A stretch of 64,000 nt of DNA from Spiroplasma_E ixodetis_B (GCF_040369795.1 NZ_AP028955.1:1054001-1118000); one strand, 5' to 3'. Positions 19,649-31,300 are shown, counted from the stretch's first letter. Translations and numbers: made by a program. Notes: generated by a model from the letters alone, not told the origin.

Positions 19649-20429
19649 TCAAAAATGTTAAATTGGATTTAAATTAGGAGGATATGGCGGAAGAAATAAT
19701 AGTTTGCATCCAGCATTTTCAATTAATTGTTGTGTTAATTTAGATTTATGAAACGTTGCATTATCTAAAACTGTAATTTGTCCACGCTTTAATACTGGAA
19801 TTAGTATATTTTTTACATATGATTCAAAAATTTTACTGTTGCAATTTCCTTCAAATGCTCATAGGGCTTTTAATTTACCTTTATTTAGTGAACTAATTAT
19901 ACTCATTCTTTTTATTTTATATGTGGGTTTATTATCAAATAATCTTTTACCTTTTTCAGATCAACCATATTTATAAAATTCATTATCATCAATTCCAGAT
20001 TCATCAATATATACTAAATCTTCATTTATTATTTTAGCTATTTCTTTTAAAAAATCTTCTTGTTTATTTTTATCTCTTTGTTCATATAGAAAAGTTTTTT
20101 TTATATGTATAATTTAGTTTTTTGAAATAGTTATAAACTGTTTCTTTAGTCATATCATCAAATTTTTCAATTACTTTTTGAACTGTAACATCTTTATTTT
20201 GCGCTAAATAATTTTTTAATTCATCTAAATCCTTTATTTTGTGGCTATGTCCTTTTTGATAATTCAAAATTGGTTTTATATGCCCAGTTTCTTTTTTTCT
20301 TTTTCTTCATAAGAATAAAGTCTTTCTAGTAATATTGAACACTTTACAAATTTCTTTAATTTTCATGTTTTTACTTTCATAGGTTTCTATTACTTTTCTT
20401 CGTAAGTCTTCACTGTATGGTTTTGGCAT
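19649..20429 (-). pseudogene. IS630-family transposase, frameshifted
   Basis: It encodes an N-terminal HTH (KIKEICKVFNITRKTLFLWRK) and the DDE domain with YIDESGID and LDNATFHKS. A run in YKKTFLYE (near 20095) has one extra T, which breaks the frame. The C-terminus (PPYSPNLNPIEHFW region) is only partly present. Confidence 0.8.
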
Positions 20430-20549
20430 AATTTAATCTTCCTAATCTATTTTAAATATTGCTGAATTGTACTTTTAAATTCAAAAAATATTTAAATTAC
20501 ATATTATTATTTTACATTATTTATGAGTAAACATTACTTTAGTTAGCTA
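19649..20549 (-). mobile_element. IS630-family element, copy 1
   Basis: The complete end TAGCTAACTAAAGTAATGTT lies at 20549 and is followed by TA. The other end is cut by the IS256 end at 19648. The transposase start is at 20427-20429 (MPKPYSEDLRRKVIETYESK). Confidence 0.85.
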
Positions 20550-20553
20550 TATA

Positions 20554-23500
20554 TTATTTAGTTAATGTCATTAATTGTTTATTATTAACGTTTAACTTTC
20601 AAGTAATAATGCATGAGACTAAATAAATTAAAATATTTATACTAATCATCAATGCAAAATATCATCAACGAAAAACAATAGGAAATGCGATTTTTGCAAA
20701 AGTTGCTAATAAATTAGAAAGTACCATTACTAAAGAAGGAACAATAAAAACAGCAACCAAACTACTCATTACCAATGCCGGTATTATTACCAGAAAGAAA
20801 TTATAAGAAACTTCTAATGCAGTATAACCTAAACTTCGTAAAATATTAATTAATATTAAATTATCACGAACACTAATATTAGTAACAATAACAATAATCA
20901 TTAATGATAATATAACACTAAAAATACCAAAAAATGAAATGATTATTTGTAAACTATATTGATTATTCTTCATAATAATAAGTAAATTACTAATATCATA
21001 CACCGATGATAATGAAGTACTAATACCTTTACTTTCCAAATATCCTGAGTGTGAAATTTGTGCTAAATCAATATTATAATCATTTTTATTACTAATAATT
21101 GGTAAGTAATGTTTAAACTCATTATCAGTAAATTTGCTTAATTTACTATTAGCAAAATTATTTTCTAATAAATCACTTTTACTACCAAATAAAATCTCAT
21201 TAAGTCAAAGTTTGGGCATTACTATTATTTTTGGATCTAATTTATTAATATAATCATAAGCAACACCAATTATATATTTTGTTTGATTATCTAATCCTTT
21301 ATACCTATAAATAACACTATTATTAAGTTGTTCTCCACCATTATAAACATTAACAACCGAAGGTAAAGCAGAAGTAGCCATTGGAATAAATCGAACAGCA
21401 CTACTATCTGGATTTTTAATTTCTAATTTTTGAATTAAATGATTACGAATATTAATAAATTGTTTATCTTGCCAATTATTAGAAGCTTCCATATCAGTTA
21501 AATTTAATTTACTAAAAGTAGAGAAATCACTTATACTAAAATTTAGAGATAAAAAATCACTTAAACTATCATCAACACCATAAGCAGTTCTTGGTGCACT
21601 TCAATTTTTAAAAGATTCTTTTGATAAGGTTTGTGTATCATTATCAAAAACAGCACCACGCTGATTAGGAAGTAACAGATTAGCCTTATCAAGTTCTAAT
21701 TGTGTGTATGGCACTTCATACTGTTCATCATAAGGAATTAAACCAAAACTTATCAATAAATCAGTATTGTTTTTACCATTATTATTGGTTAAATAATTAA
21801 ATAATATTTTATTTTTTTCTAAAAAATTCTCAATTATTGATGGAATCTTTGATGGATTAGCATCAATTCATTTTTTTATTTTTAATAATTCACTTCCCAT
21901 AATATAACGATTTTGAACATTAATCACAATTGATTTATTAGGATTAAGAGGATCAAATTGTTTAATTGCCGCTAATAATTCTGGATATAATGAAATTTTA
22001 CTTTTAATATTATCAACACTATTAAATTGATACATTAATTTATTTTCGTTATTAATAAAGTTAGTTTTAATATTATCATCAAATTGATAACCATTTTGAT
22101 AATTAAAATTAGTTCCCGCAAATTGTGAACCTAACATATTATTAACTAAACCACTAGCAGTAAGCGCAAATAATACTAATGTTGCAGCAAAAATACTAGT
22201 AAAACACATAATTGATGTTTTACCAAAACTACGTAGTGAAGTAGTAACGGCCAACTTATTACGATAACTAAATCTACCAATCACATATCTTGCAATAAAA
22301 GTAAAAGTTGAACTAATATTTATTTTATATTTTTGTTTTGAAATATTATTAGTAATTAAATCTAAGGGTTTATTTCTTAATAAGAATAATAGCATTAAAA
22401 AACTAATGAAAGTTAAACTAATGATTGGAATAACAAGTAATAAAATAGCGGTAACAATATTAAAGTACCAACCATAACTAATTAAGGCAACAGTACTAAT
22501 ATTAGTAATATAAATTAAATAATGCGCAACTGGAATCGAAATTAAAACACCAATAATAGCAAAAATAATTAAAGGAGCAATAATTGAAATTACTAATGAT
22601 ATACTTAACTGTCAACTTTTATATCCTGTTGCTTTTAAAATTCCAATTAATTTTTTATTACGATCAATCATTTTAAAAGTAATAATAAAAATAATAATAG
22701 TAGTCACAATAAAAATTAAAATTAAAAATAAACTAGAAATCTCTTCAATAACATTAATTCTATTATTAATGGAACTAAAAGATCATTCTTGCATACTAGT
22801 ATAAAATCTAGGATTATTGATATTTAAAGGTGAAATTATTTTATTATATTCAATACCATTATTATAATATTTTGTACTTGCTATATCAGTAGGTGTTTTA
22901 TAAGTTGCGTGAAGATAATTATAAATTCATTCATTATTTATTTGTGAATCAATATTTTTAGCCAAGTCAGGATTAATACCTAAAAAAAAATCATCAATAT
23001 TACTGCTAAATGCCTTTAAATCAGATTCCACTTTGCGAATCGTATTACCATTAGTAAAAGCAACAGTATTATTTTTTAAATCAAGTGAATTACCAAAATA
23101 ACGACCAACAAATGATGCTAATGAGCTTGTAGCATAACCACGAATAATAAACGTTTGTCCAGCGATTACATAATTTTGACCAATATGTAAATTATTTAGT
23201 TCAGCAAAATGTTTGTAAATTAAAATTTCATTATCTTGTAATGGTTTTTCTGTTAAACTTGGGCCACCATCTTTGACAATAATTGCTTTATTAACAATAT
23301 ATTCAGGTCCTGTTTCAATAAAAGCAAAATTTTTACTAGTAATTAATAAATCACGGACCATAACAGCATGTTGTCATTCAATATCTTTATATAACATTCC
23401 CATTGACATTATTTCATATAACTTAGCTTCATTTTTAATATCTATTTCACTATAGTTTCGATTAGCATATGGATACTTAGTTTTTCCTTTAAAATTATCA

Positions 23501-24111
23501 TTATAAAACTGTAAAGCAGATTCACTAGTAATCATAAAATTTGTTTCATTTTCTGGATGTAATGGATCATATAGATATTGATTTAGAATATTAGCATATT
23601 GTTCTATCGTTGCTTTATGAGTATCATAAGATGGATAATTAATAGGAATATTAATTTTAAAATCAATATAATTATGGCTAGTATCATTAAAAAGACTATC
23701 ACCAATAGCAAAATATTCTTTACTACTAGCAACCCCACCATAAAAAGTAAAACGATATATATCAGGTCTAGTAACATCTGGTATTGTTAACTGAAAAGTA
23801 GCTTTTGCCATCTTTTCTTTATCAATAGTATTATTTTTTTGATAATAATTAATATTATTTAAATAAGAACCATTTTTATCTTTTTCATTATATTTTCCAT
23901 CAAAATTAACATATTCTACTGGTGAAAAAAATGTATATTGGTTAAACTCATTATGAGCAATATCGTTAACATATTGTTCAAATAAATAATTATTAGAAAA
24001 ATTTAATGATAAAAAGGCAATAATCATAATCATTACTAAAAAACCTAAACCAAACATTTGTAATAAATTGTTTTTTTGTTCACGAATATAATTACGTAAT
24101 AATTTAAACAT
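20554..24111 (-). CDS. Large FtsX-like ABC transporter permease, 1185 aa
   Basis: With TGA as Trp one frame covers 24111 to 20554. It has an N-terminal membrane helix (LGFLVMIMIIAFLSLNF, about residues 22-38) followed by a large extracellular region of about 400 residues. A middle membrane cluster follows, with basic loops such as ISKQKYKINISSTFTFIARY and YRNKLAVTTSLRSFGKTSIM. There is a second large outer region and a C-terminal membrane cluster (FFGIFSVILSLMIIVIVTNI ... NILRSLGYTALEVSYNFFLV), as in the FtsX/MacB permease fold. No ATPase is adjacent, so the partner is elsewhere. It starts 2 nt after rnc ends and so belongs to the plsX-rnc operon. Substrate unknown; lipid or lipoprotein handling would fit the fold. 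Confidence 0.8.
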
Positions 24112-24113
24112 GA

Positions 24114-24833
24114 TTATCCCTTCTTATGATCACTTATTAATAAATTAGATTTTGACAGTTTTGCTAAAGCTGACTTTGCTGCTTCTTGCTCAGCTTTCTT
24201 TTTATTTGTTCCTACTCCTTTCCCCATTAGTATTTTATTATCTAAATACACATGAACAATAAAATAAGTAATATTATCTTTTTTAATTTGTTCCATATTT
24301 TTATAATTAATAGGATCTCTTTTTTCTGCCTGTACTAATTCTTGTAATTTAGTTTTATAATCAATAATTGTTTCTAACTGATTAGTTTTAATTAATTCAA
24401 ATAAAGTTAAATCTAAGATTTTTTTAACGGCACTATTTCCTAAATCAAGATATACTGCAGCAAGAAATGATTCAAAAACATCTGATAAAATACTTTCGCG
24501 TTGTTGCCCACCTGTATTTTTTTCACCATTTCCCAAAAATAAATAATCTTGTAATCCTAGAGTAATTGCCACTGCTGCCAATGTTTCTTGTCTAACTGCT
24601 TTACTACGTAAACTTGTTAATTGTCCCTCATCTTTATTTGGAAATAAGTGCCAAATGTAAGTTGAAATATTTTCCCCTAAAATCGAATCACCCAAAAATT
24701 CTAATCGCTCATATGAATAATCTAAATTATGTTCGTTTGAAAAAGAACGATGAGTAAACGCTTCACGATAATTACGATTAGATTTAATTTTTTCTAAAAT
24801 ACTCGATTTTAAAATATGTTCAATATTAATCAT
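24114..24833 (-). CDS. rnc: Ribonuclease III, 239 aa
   Basis: It cuts double-stranded RNA in rRNA and mRNA processing. The catalytic signature is ERLEFLGDSILGENIS (residues 42-57). The second acidic patch is ILSDVFESFLAAVYLDLG near 115-132. The C-terminal dsRNA-binding domain has DYKTKLQELVQAE and GVGTNKKKAEQEAAKSAL. Length is normal. The ATG follows AAGGAG. It lies between plsX and the permease, the common Firmicute-type plsX-rnc arrangement. Confidence 0.97.
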   Translation of the reverse strand: MINIEHILKSSILEKIKSNRNYREAFTHRSFSNEHNLDYSYERLEFLGDSILGENISTYIWHLFPNKDEGQLTSLRSKAVRQETLAAVAITLGLQDYLFLGNGEKNTGGQQRESILSDVFESFLAAVYLDLGNSAVKKILDLTLFELIKTNQLETIIDYKTKLQELVQAEKRDPINYKNMEQIKKDNITYFIVHVYLDNKILMGKGVGTNKKKAEQEAAKSALAKLSKSNLLISDHKKG

Positions 24834-24867
24834 ATTTTTCTCCTTAATACTTATTTATAAATTATAA

Positions 24868-25890
24868 TTATTGAATTTGTTTAACTATTTTATTAGTAAC
24901 ATCTTGCTCAATAGCACGAATTAAAAGTTTTAAAGTACTATAATAAGATTTTTTATCACTAGATCCATGTGCTTTAAAAGCGATGCCATTAATACCTATT
25001 AATTGAGCACCACCTGTATTCTTATAATCAAAATTCTTTTTAATATTTTTAAAAATACCAATTGACATTAAACCTAAAAATTTAGTTCATAAATTTTTTT
25101 TATAACTATTTTTAATTAATGTAAATAATAATGATGCCATGCCTTCAACTGATTTTAAAACAATATTACCTGAATAACCATCACAAATAATAATATCAAC
25201 ATCACCACTTAAAACATTTCGTGGTTCAATATTACCGTGAAAATTTAAAAAACTTAACTTTTCATTTTTTTGTGTTAATTGTTTTAGTTTAGCATATGTT
25301 GCTTTAGTTACTTCTGGACCTTTGCTTTCTTCAATACCAATATTTAATAAACCAATTTTAGGACGTGAAATATTTTGAATAGTTTGACAATAAATATGAC
25401 CCATTAATGCAAAATTAATTAATTCATCAACAGTGTTTTCGATATTTGCTCCAACATCCAATAATACTACTTGTCGATCTTTTATTAAAGTAGGCATAAT
25501 TGGCATGAATGCCGGACGTTTAATGCCTTTGATTTCGCCTAATAAAAAATGACAAGCACCAAGATAGGCAGCAGTTGAACCCGAAGTTAGAACCCCATCT
25601 GCTTTTTTATTTTTAACTAACTGAATGGCTTGATTCATAGAAGAATCAGTCATTCTAATACCAGCGAGTGGACCATCATTCATAGTTATTACTTGGGTTG
25701 TTGCTAGTATTGTTATTCTTGATGATAATGACTTATTTTTTAATAAAATCTGCAAGTTTCCATTAATTTGTTTTTCATCACCAACTAAACAAATTTCAAC
25801 GTTTTTGAATTCTTTAATAACTTCTAACACTGCAGCAATAGTGGGCAAACTACCATAGTCTGAACCCATTACATCAAAAGCAATTTTCAT
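24868..25890 (-). CDS. plsX: Phosphate acyltransferase PlsX, 340 aa
   Basis: PlsX makes acyl phosphate from acyl-ACP and feeds PlsY. The true start is the ATG at 25888-25890, 4 nt after AGGAGGAA; a longer TTG-started frame overlaps that site. Seen: MKIAFDVMGSDYGSLPT, the family-typical SGSTAAYLGACHFLLG, KRPAFMPIMPT, GNIEPRNVLSGDVDIIICDG and YSGNIVLKSVEGM, and a C-terminal GAQLIGINGIAFKAHGSS. One TGA-Trp near residue 275 (KLWTKF) splits it under the standard code. First gene of the plsX-rnc-permease operon. Confidence 0.96.
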
Positions 25891-26371
25891 AGTTCCTCCT
25901 AAAAACAAAAAATAATTTAAGAAACCTTAAATAATATTATATTATTGATAGTTTAATTATACGTTAATTTTTTTAATTCCTTAAGATTAACAATCCAACT
26001 AATACTGCATTTATTTATTTTAAATATGAATATTTCATTATTTGCTAGTAAAAAGTTAAAAAACAATTTATCTCTAATTATTTTGATATTGATTTTCTAA
26101 ATAATTGTTTTTATTTACACCAGTTTTTTTAAAAGACCAAAAATTTTTTATTTATTTTATTAAAAAAAACTTTAAAAGCAAAAAACTAATATAAATATAA
26201 AAATATCTTATCATAATTTTACTAAAATCAAAAATAATCAAAGAATTAAAAAAATATTAAAACATTATTAATTTTATTATTATTCATAAAAAATAAAAAT
26301 AAAGTTAATTAAAAATAATTTTTATTGTATTTTATTTTAAAAACTTTAGAATTTAGTTACTTCTGATTATA
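25891..26371. other. Intergenic region, very AT-rich
   Basis: About 480 bp with no open frame of note on either strand. It should contain the promoter of the plsX operon (minus) near 25930-25970; TATAAT-like sequence is too common to pick one. The right edge is the TA at 26370-26371 used by IS630. Confidence 0.5.
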
Positions 26372-27030
26372 TAGCTAACTAAAGTAATGTTTACTCATAA
26401 ATAATGTAAAATAATAATATGTAATTTAAACAGTTTTGGAATTTAAAAGTACAATTCAGCAATATTTAAAATAGATTAGGAAGATTAAATTATGCCAAAA
26501 CCATACAGTTAATACTTACGAAGAAAAGTAATAGAAGCCTATGAAAGTAAAAACATGAAAATTAAAGAAATTTGTAAAGTGTTCAATATTACTAGAAAGA
26601 CTTTATTCTTATGAAGAAAAAGAAAAAAAGAAACTGGGCATATAAAACCAATTTTGAATTATCAAAAAGGACATAGCCACAAAATAAAGGATTTAGATGA
26701 ATTAAAAAATTATTTAGCGCAAAATAAAGATGTTACAGTTCAAAAAGTAATTGAAAAATTTGATGATATGACTAAAGAAACAGTTTATAACTATTTCAAA
26801 AAACTAAATTATACATATAAAAAAACTTTTTTATATGAACAAAAAGATAAAAATAAAAAAGAATATTTTTTAAAAAAAATAGCTAAAATAATGAATGAAG
26901 ATTTAGCTATATATTGATGAATCTGGAATTGATGATAATGAATTTTATAAATATGGTTGATCTGAAAAAGGTAAAAGATTATTTGATAATAAACCCGCAT
27001 ATAAAATAAAAAGAATGAGTATAATTGGTT

Positions 27031-27147
27031 GAGGCTTTTTAAAAATCTGTGCATCTTTTTACAAAGTTACTAGTTTAGATTAATTCTATCTTCAAATTTT
27101 ATCATAAAATGAGCAATTGCTGTATTTCAATTTTGAATGGGCATTGC
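27031..27147 (-). mobile_element. IS256 right-end fragment
   Basis: 117 bp from the outer end GAGGCTTTTTAAAAATCTGT through the last codons of the transposase (MPIQNWNTAIAHFMIKFEDR, read minus). It replaces part of the IS630 gene. Confidence 0.85.
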
Positions 27148-27292
27148 AACAGTAAAATTTTTGAATCATATGTAAAAAATATACTAATTCCAGTATTAAA
27201 GCTTGGACAAATTATAGTTTTAGATAATGCAACGTTTCATAAATCTAAATTAACACAACAATTAATTGAAAATGTTGGATGCAAACTATTAT

Positions 27293-28332
27293 AGACATAT
27301 TCCGTAAATAAATTTTTTAAAAGTCAATTAATAATTTAAAATTTATTTTATAATTTCTTTATTAATAAATTAATAAGGTGTTGATAAAAATGAATTTTGA
27401 AAATTTAAAAAAATTAAAAAATGAACAATTTTATAGATATTTTGGTATAAAACGTTTTCATTTTGATGAAATGTTAACAAAATTAATTGAAATAGAAAAT
27501 TTAAAAAAAACTAAAGACAGAAAATATAAACTTTCAGTTTAAGAAAGATTGATGATGACTTTAGTATACCGAAAAGAATATTATACTTTTTCCCAAATGA
27601 GTATTAAATATAAAATGAGTGCATCAATTTGTTTTCGAAATATTACTTGAGTATAAAATAAACTTAGTGATGACAAAGATTATCAGTTTTTAAAAACAAA
27701 ATATAAATCAAAAATTGAGAAAAAACAAGAAGATTTAAATGAATTTCAATTTTATTTAATTGATTCAACTGAAATTGAAATTGAAATACCAACTAAAAAA
27801 AACTACAGTTATAATATTTTTCTGGTAAAAGTTGAATGTTTTCTATAAAATTTCAAATTATATATGACTTTTTTAATAAAAAAAATGTTGATATTTTTGC
27901 TGATAATGGAAAAGTACATGATTTTCAAATATTAAAAAATTCAAATCTTGAATTTTCAGAAAAAACAATAATTATTGGTGATTTGGGATATCAAGGAATA
28001 CAAAATATTTATAAAAATACTATATTACCAATTAAAAAAACTAAAAATAAAAAATTAACTAAACAATAAAAAATCTACAATAAAATTATTTCAAAAATTA
28101 GAATTAAAGTTGAACATGTTTTTGCTTGATTAAAAAGATTCAAAATTTTAATAAATAAATGTAGAAAAAGTATATTTAGACTTATGTACTTAAGATTTAA
28201 CTTACTTTGTGAAATTTTTAATAAAACAAAACCATTAAAATAAAAAAATATTAACTTCTATAATTATTAACACTAAAAAATTTATAAATATTATTATTGA
28301 CAATTGATTAAATTTATTTACGGAATATGTCT
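27293..28332 (+). mobile_element. IS5-family element, copy 4 (degenerate)
   Basis: Flanked by TAT duplications (27290-27292, 28333-28335). orfA has nonsense changes (GAA to TAA after KLSV; GTAGAA to GTATAA), orfB has CAA to TAA after NKKLTKQ, and about 100 bp are lost at the 3' end. Inactive. Confidence 0.85.
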
Positions 28333-28494
28333 TATTTCTTCCACCATATTCTCCTAATTTAAATCCAATTGAACATTTTTGATTTGCTATAAAACATAAT
28401 ATAAGAAAAATATTACCAAATTATTGACCAAATATTAAAAAAGCGATTGATTTTTTTTCAAGATATGAGTAAACATTACTTTAGTTAGCTATAT

Positions 28495-29088
28495 ATGCAA
28501 AAAATTATTGATAATCCTACTTCGTCTATCAATATTTCAATAAATGTCAAAATTAAAAAAACATTACCTAATTTATTGTTAGGATTACTACTAGTTTATA
28601 TTGCATTTACTGGCAAAAATGCACAAAGAATAATTTCTACATATATTTTTGATGAGCAAGAATATACATCAGAAGATTATTTTTATAGAATATTTCAAAA
28701 TAAACAAAACTATTTCACAACATTCATTGATAATATTTTAATGACATTTTTTACCTCAGCAATTGCTGATTGATCAAGAAATACAATTTTAAATATAATC
28801 CAAAGTTAAAAAAGTAATCCAATAAATGATTTTAAAATTAAAAAAATTACTATTGAACCATTTAAAAAATATAAACATGAATTTTTAACCCTTTTATATG
28901 AAGAAAATTAAGTAAAATTAAAAAATAATATGTCACGAATAAAACGTATTAATAATTTAATAAAAAAAACTTAATAATATTCCAAAACCTACAGATTTTG
29001 AATATCATCCAAATTTTAAAAAAGAAATTGAAAAAATTAGTGACTTTAATTGTTTAAAGAAGACTATTAATAATAGTATAATAAAAGA
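28495..29088 (+). pseudogene. Degenerate gene of unknown function
   Basis: An open stretch starts ATG at 28495: MQKIIDNPTSSINISINVKI, a membrane segment LPNLLLGLLLVYIAFTG, then QRIISTYIFDEQEYTSEDYF and SAIADWSRNTILNIIQS. A TAA follows, then KSNPINDFKIKKITIEPFKK, another TAA, and a shifted frame NIPKPTDFEYHPNFKKEIEK. IS630 bounds it on the left and IS3 copy 3 cuts it on the right. It was once a gene of more than 190 codons. I do not recognise the family. Confidence 0.5.
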
Positions 29089-30084
29089 TGGATGGGTTAC
29101 ACTTTATTGGACACTAATTACGTAGACAAGTGAACAAATTAGTTAAAAGAAAATAATTATAATTATGGCCAATATTAACTCATATTCAGATGAATTTAAA
29201 AAAAAATAGTAGCTTTATATCAAAGTGGTAAGTCGGTGTCTTGTCTTGCTAAAGAGTACAATGTTACAAGAGCAACTACTTATAATTGAATTAAGCAATT
29301 TACTAATTCAGGCAGTTTTAAAACCAAAGATAACCGTTCTGTTGAAGAAAATGAATTAATTAAATTAAGAAAGGAATTAAAACAGTTAAGAATGGAAAAT
29401 GATATTTTAAAGCAAGCAGCACTAATAATAGGCAGAAAATAGAAATTATTACTAAAAATAAAGTTAAATATAAAATTCGTAGAGGTTTTTTAAAAATCTC
29501 TAAATCAACATATTATTTTAATTTCAAGAAAAAAGAAGATAAAATTCAAAATAATATGTATGATGAAGATGTTATTAGTGCTTTTAAAAAAAATAAAGAA
29601 ACTTATGGAACAAGAAGATTAAAAGTTGTTCTAAAAGAAAAGAAAATTAATTTATCAAGACGAAAAATTAAAAAAATTATGAATAAACATAATTTAATAT
29701 CAAAATACACTAAATTATCATACAAAAATTATCATAATAAAGTCAATGATAGTCAAATTACTAATCTTGTTAATAGAGACTTTAATAATAGGCTTAAAAA
29801 TGAAGTTATTGTTAGTGATTTAACTTATGTTCAAGTTAATGGTAAATAAAACTATATTTGCTTATTAATCGACCTGTACAATCGCGAAATTATTGGACAT
29901 AGTGTAGGTACTAAAAAAGATGCGTCATTAGTATATCAAACATTTATGTGCTCAAATCGTTGTTTAAAAAATATTCAAATATTTCATAGCGATCGCGGTA
30001 ATTAATTTAATAATAAAAATATTGATAAACTTTTATTAGCCTTCAATATTACCCGCTCTTTAAGCAAAAAAGGTTGCCATTCCA
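29089..30084 (+). mobile_element. IS3-family element, copy 3, internally deleted
   Basis: Both outer ends are present (TGGATGGGTTACACTTTATT and GGTTGCCATTCCA). About 225 bp of orfB are missing, joined exactly at the 11-bp direct repeat AAAAAAGGTTG, which occurs once in orfB and once at the right end in full copies. orfA also has a premature TAG (GAATTTAAAAAAAAATAG). Confidence 0.88.
29556..30066 (+). pseudogene. IS3-family orfB, truncated
   Basis: It is open from within the overlap region (ISKSTYYFNFKKKEDKIQ) through SDLTYVQVNGK. GGTAAATAAAAC has TAA for the usual TGA-Trp, and GAATTTAATAA is mutated to ATTAATTTAAT. The C-terminal third is deleted. Confidence 0.8.
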
Positions 30085-30097
30085 TTATTAAAAAAAG

Positions 30098-30515
30098 AAG
30101 ATGAGAAAAACCTTTTATGATTTGCATTGAAACACATTTCTACTGGGTGTTGTCTATTTACGGATTCTTGGAAGGGATATGGAAGTTTCAAAAACTTCTA
30201 TCACAAACATGAAATCGTAAATCATGAAGTTGGGTATGTGTCATCAACAGGTGTAAACACAAACCAGATTGAATCTGCATGAAAACACATCCGACGAACT
30301 TTCCTAACACACATAAAAGTTTCAAAACACAATATTCATTTATATGCAAAAGAAGTTGCATATAAATTCAATAAGATACCTAGTTTTGAAACTATAATTT
30401 TGTGTTTGATTTAGATACATGTGGGGATAATTTCCTAGATAGGCTTTTATCTCCATTTATGTGATAAAATTTAAAAATAGTACATAAAGGGATAAAAGCC
30501 TATTTTTTTTTAAAA
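30098..30515 (+). mobile_element. IS1595/ISXO2-like element, 3' fragment
   Basis: It matches the 3' half of the element at 40090-41095. It codes FTDSWKGYGSFKNFYHKHEI and NTNQIESAWKHIRRTFLTHI (the DDE Asp and Glu regions) to the TAG at 30412-30414. It then has the shared tail with GATAGGCTTTTATCTCC and its inverted copy near 30494-30508, which forms a terminator-like hairpin before a T run. The 5' half is missing. Confidence 0.75.
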
Positions 30516-30600
30516 AATATTTATACTAATTTATGGATATTGTTAAAAAAAAGAAAAAAATAATCCAAAATTTAACATTAGGAAAGAGAAACTTTTTATT

Positions 30601-30827
30601 ATGGATAAAGATAAGGAAATTGAAAAGTTAAGAAAACAAGATGCAGAAAATAAAAAACAATTTGAAGAAGAAAGATTAAAAAAAGAATTGAAGAAGCTGA
30701 AAAAGAAAGAAAAATAATTGCAGAAGAAAAAAACAATATAAAAAAGATAAAAATTTATAGACATAATACATTTTTATCATACTTACAATATAAAAAATAT
30801 TTTTTTATAAAATTAATATATTATTAA
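30601..30827 (+). pseudogene. Coiled-coil protein gene with a frameshift
   Basis: The ATG at 30601 follows AGGAAAGAGAAAC. It reads MDKDKEIEKLRKQDAENKKQ FEEERLKKE, then stops soon in frame. The -1 register reads IEEAEKERKIIAEEKNNIKK and IYRHNTFLSYLQYKKYFFIK to the TAA at 30825. One A added to the A7 run at 30678-30684 restores a highly charged 75-residue coiled coil with a hydrophobic tail. Function unknown. Confidence 0.5.
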
Positions 30828-30846
30828 AATTAAAAAAAATATTAAG

Positions 30847-30852
30847 TATAAT
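30847..30852 (+). promoter_or_regulatory. -10 box of ruvX, possible leaderless start
   Basis: TATAAT ends only 6 nt before the ruvX ATG and no ribosome site is present. This fits transcription starting at or very near the start codon. Confidence 0.4.
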
Positions 30853-30858
30853 AAATTT

Positions 30859-31284
30859 ATGAAATATTTAGGCATTGATTTAGGTAGTAAAACATTAGGG
30901 CTTGCTCGTGGTGAAGGAAAAATTGCTTTTTCTTGAAAAACTATTCGTTTCCCAGAGCATGATTTTAATAATGCTATTATCCAACTCCAAAATGCTATTA
31001 AAGAATATGATGCTGATATTCTTGTTTTTGGTTACCCTTTAAACATGGATAGCACAGTCGGCACCAGCACAAAAATTGTTTTAAATTTTATTGATAAATT
31101 TAAATTAATACAAAATAATCATAAACTAAATATTGTTTTACAAGATGAAAGAAGAACTACCTATTCTTCGCAGCAAATATTAATTAAATCTAATGTTTCT
31201 TCAAATAAAAGAAAACAAGTTAAAGATCAATTGGCTGCTGCTATTATTTTACAATCATACTTTGATAAAATAACTCAATCTTAA
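30859..31284 (+). CDS. ruvX: RuvX/YqgF-family nuclease, 141 aa
   Basis: This is the YqgF family with an RNase H fold. Members are linked to Holliday junction resolution and to pre-16S rRNA processing. Seen: MKYLGIDLGSKTLGLARGEG (first Asp), LVFGYPLNMDSTVGTST, VLQDERRTTYSSQQ and the C-terminal KDQLAAAIILQSYFD (last Asp). Normal length. One TGA-Trp (FSWKTI). It is followed 16 nt later by udk, probably in the same transcript. Confidence 0.92.
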
Positions 31285-31300
31285 ATTTTAGGAGATAAAT

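Larger units (their letters stand above)
26492..28480 (+). pseudogene. IS630-family transposase, nonsense and interrupted
   Basis: Pieces: MPKPYS-stop-YLRRKVIEAYE (26492 on), NYQKGHSHKIKDLDELKNYL to about 27030, SKIFESYVKNILIPVLKLGQ at 27150-27292, and after IS5 FPPYSPNLNPIEHFWFAIKH at 28336 on. It needs at least three repairs. Confidence 0.8.
26372..28491 (+). mobile_element. IS630-family element, copy 2, carrying IS256 and IS5 pieces
   Basis: The ends are TAGCTAACTAAAGTAATG and its complement, flanked by TA on both sides. Inside are an IS256 right-end piece (27031-27147) and IS5 copy 4 (27293-28332). The transposase ATG at 26492 is followed after PYS by a TAA, and part of the gene is replaced by IS256. 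Confidence 0.88.

Noticed and set aside
26809..27054. Minus-strand frame with HQFQIHQY pattern (also at 34591 and 44771 on plus)
   Set aside because: All three are antisense frames of the IS630 transposase, repeated because the element is repeated.
30543..30764. Minus-strand Phe/Ser-rich frame
   Set aside because: It is the antisense of a Lys/Glu-rich coiled-coil gene; low complexity explains it.
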